Source of the DNA: Candidatus Poseidoniales archaeon
GTDB taxonomy: Archaea > Thermoplasmatota > Poseidoniia > Poseidoniales > Poseidoniaceae
Assembly: GCA_012959845.1 (NCBI GenBank)
Contig: DUCL01000034.1
Coordinates: 1-6,736 of the forward strand
Reading direction: 5' to 3'
Length of the DNA stretch: 6,736 nt
Made by a program: the position numbers and the translations under genes. Positions 6,630 to 6,736 of the stretch are shown here, one piece after another. Within the stretch, counting starts at the first letter, position 1. Every line of letters starts with the position of its first letter. The notes beneath the pieces were generated by a model. The model was not told the DNA's origin and ran no database searches. It saw only the letters and a list, made by a program, of their open reading frames with translations.

Positions 6630-6736
6630 TCACATGCAATAATTGCTGTGAGGGTGTCCCGGGATAGATGGTGCTGCACCTGTATGCACACCGTCTGGTT
6701 CTTCAACAATGACACTTAGTAATGTGTTCACTAAAT
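6630..6736 (-). CDS. Possible 3' end of a convergent minus-strand gene
   Basis: On the minus strand a frame enters from the right edge and stays open for 34 codons before TGA at 6632-6630. It begins LVNTLLSVIVEEPDG and ends SNYCM. It would converge on rtcB with 2 nt between stop codons, the same arrangement as Nudix and alaS in this window. I do not recognise a family; it does not resemble the archease C-terminus, a neighbour one might expect near rtcB. The stretch is short, and the plus-strand stem-loops within it offer a non-coding alternative. Confidence 0.35.
   Translation of the reverse strand, partial: LVNTLLSVIVEEPDGVHTGAAPSIPGHPHSNYCM
6631..6650 (+). repeat. Stem-loop just after rtcB
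   Basis: CACA (6631-6634) pairs with TGTG (6647-6650) and GCAAT (6636-6640) with ATTGC (6642-6646), leaving one bulged T at 6635. Allowing a realistic loop, the RNA stem is about 7 bp with an AUAAU loop. It starts 4 nt after the rtcB stop. No T-run follows, so it is not a classic terminator; a 3'-end-protecting or processing structure is possible. Confidence 0.4.
6665..6697 (+). repeat. Long imperfect stem-loop downstream of rtcB
   Basis: Positions 6665-6673 pair with 6689-6697, and TGCA at 6675-6678 pairs with TGCA at 6685-6688. This gives 13 pairs, one bulged C (6674) and a 6-nt loop CCTGTA (6679-6684). Two pairs are G-T on the plus strand (6669/6693 and 6665/6697) and would be C-A mismatches on the minus strand, so the fold favours a plus-strand RNA. 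It may be part of the rtcB 3' UTR or a small RNA. It overlaps a competing minus-strand open frame. Confidence 0.4.

Noticed and set aside
6657..6664. TCCCGGGA palindrome between the two stem-loops after rtcB.
   Set aside because: It is an 8-bp palindrome with no loop, common by chance, and not a plausible hairpin.

Overview
This window looks like an ordinary housekeeping stretch of an archaeal chromosome. The 949-residue alanyl-tRNA synthetase is clearly the archaeal form: it has an N-terminal extension ahead of the class II core and archaeal signature blocks throughout. RtcB also matches the archaeal tRNA ligase in length and active-site spacing. The moderate, somewhat AT-leaning composition, short intergenic gaps, GTG starts and the mix of archaeal translation genes with a bacterial-type RmuC fit a marine planktonic euryarchaeon, such as Marine Group II (Poseidoniales). 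That placement is an inference from protein character only.

Layout: (1) 1-47 holds the possible first codons of a minus-strand gene running off the left edge. (2) 48-136 is a short divergent promoter region. (3) 137-2155 is a plus-strand two-gene unit: rmuC, encoding a membrane-anchored PD-(D/E)XK-family nuclease, then 30 nt later a Nudix hydrolase gene with a 240-residue product. (4) 2158-5007 is alaS on the minus strand, converging on the Nudix gene with only 2 nt between stop codons. (5) 5008-5151 is a 144-nt divergent intergenic region between alaS and rtcB, rich in inverted repeats. (6) 5152-6627 is rtcB on the plus strand. (7) 6628-6736 holds two good stem-loops and a competing open minus-strand frame reaching the right edge.

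Functionally, alaS (tRNA charging) and rtcB (tRNA exon ligation and RNA repair) share one divergent control region. The rmuC-Nudix pair suggests DNA maintenance plus nucleotide housecleaning. I found no CRISPR array, insertion sequence, tRNA, rRNA or evident new defence system. The least explained signals are non-coding: a perfect 7-2-7 palindrome touching the alaS ribosome binding site, alternative pairings in the rtcB leader, and paired hairpins just after rtcB.
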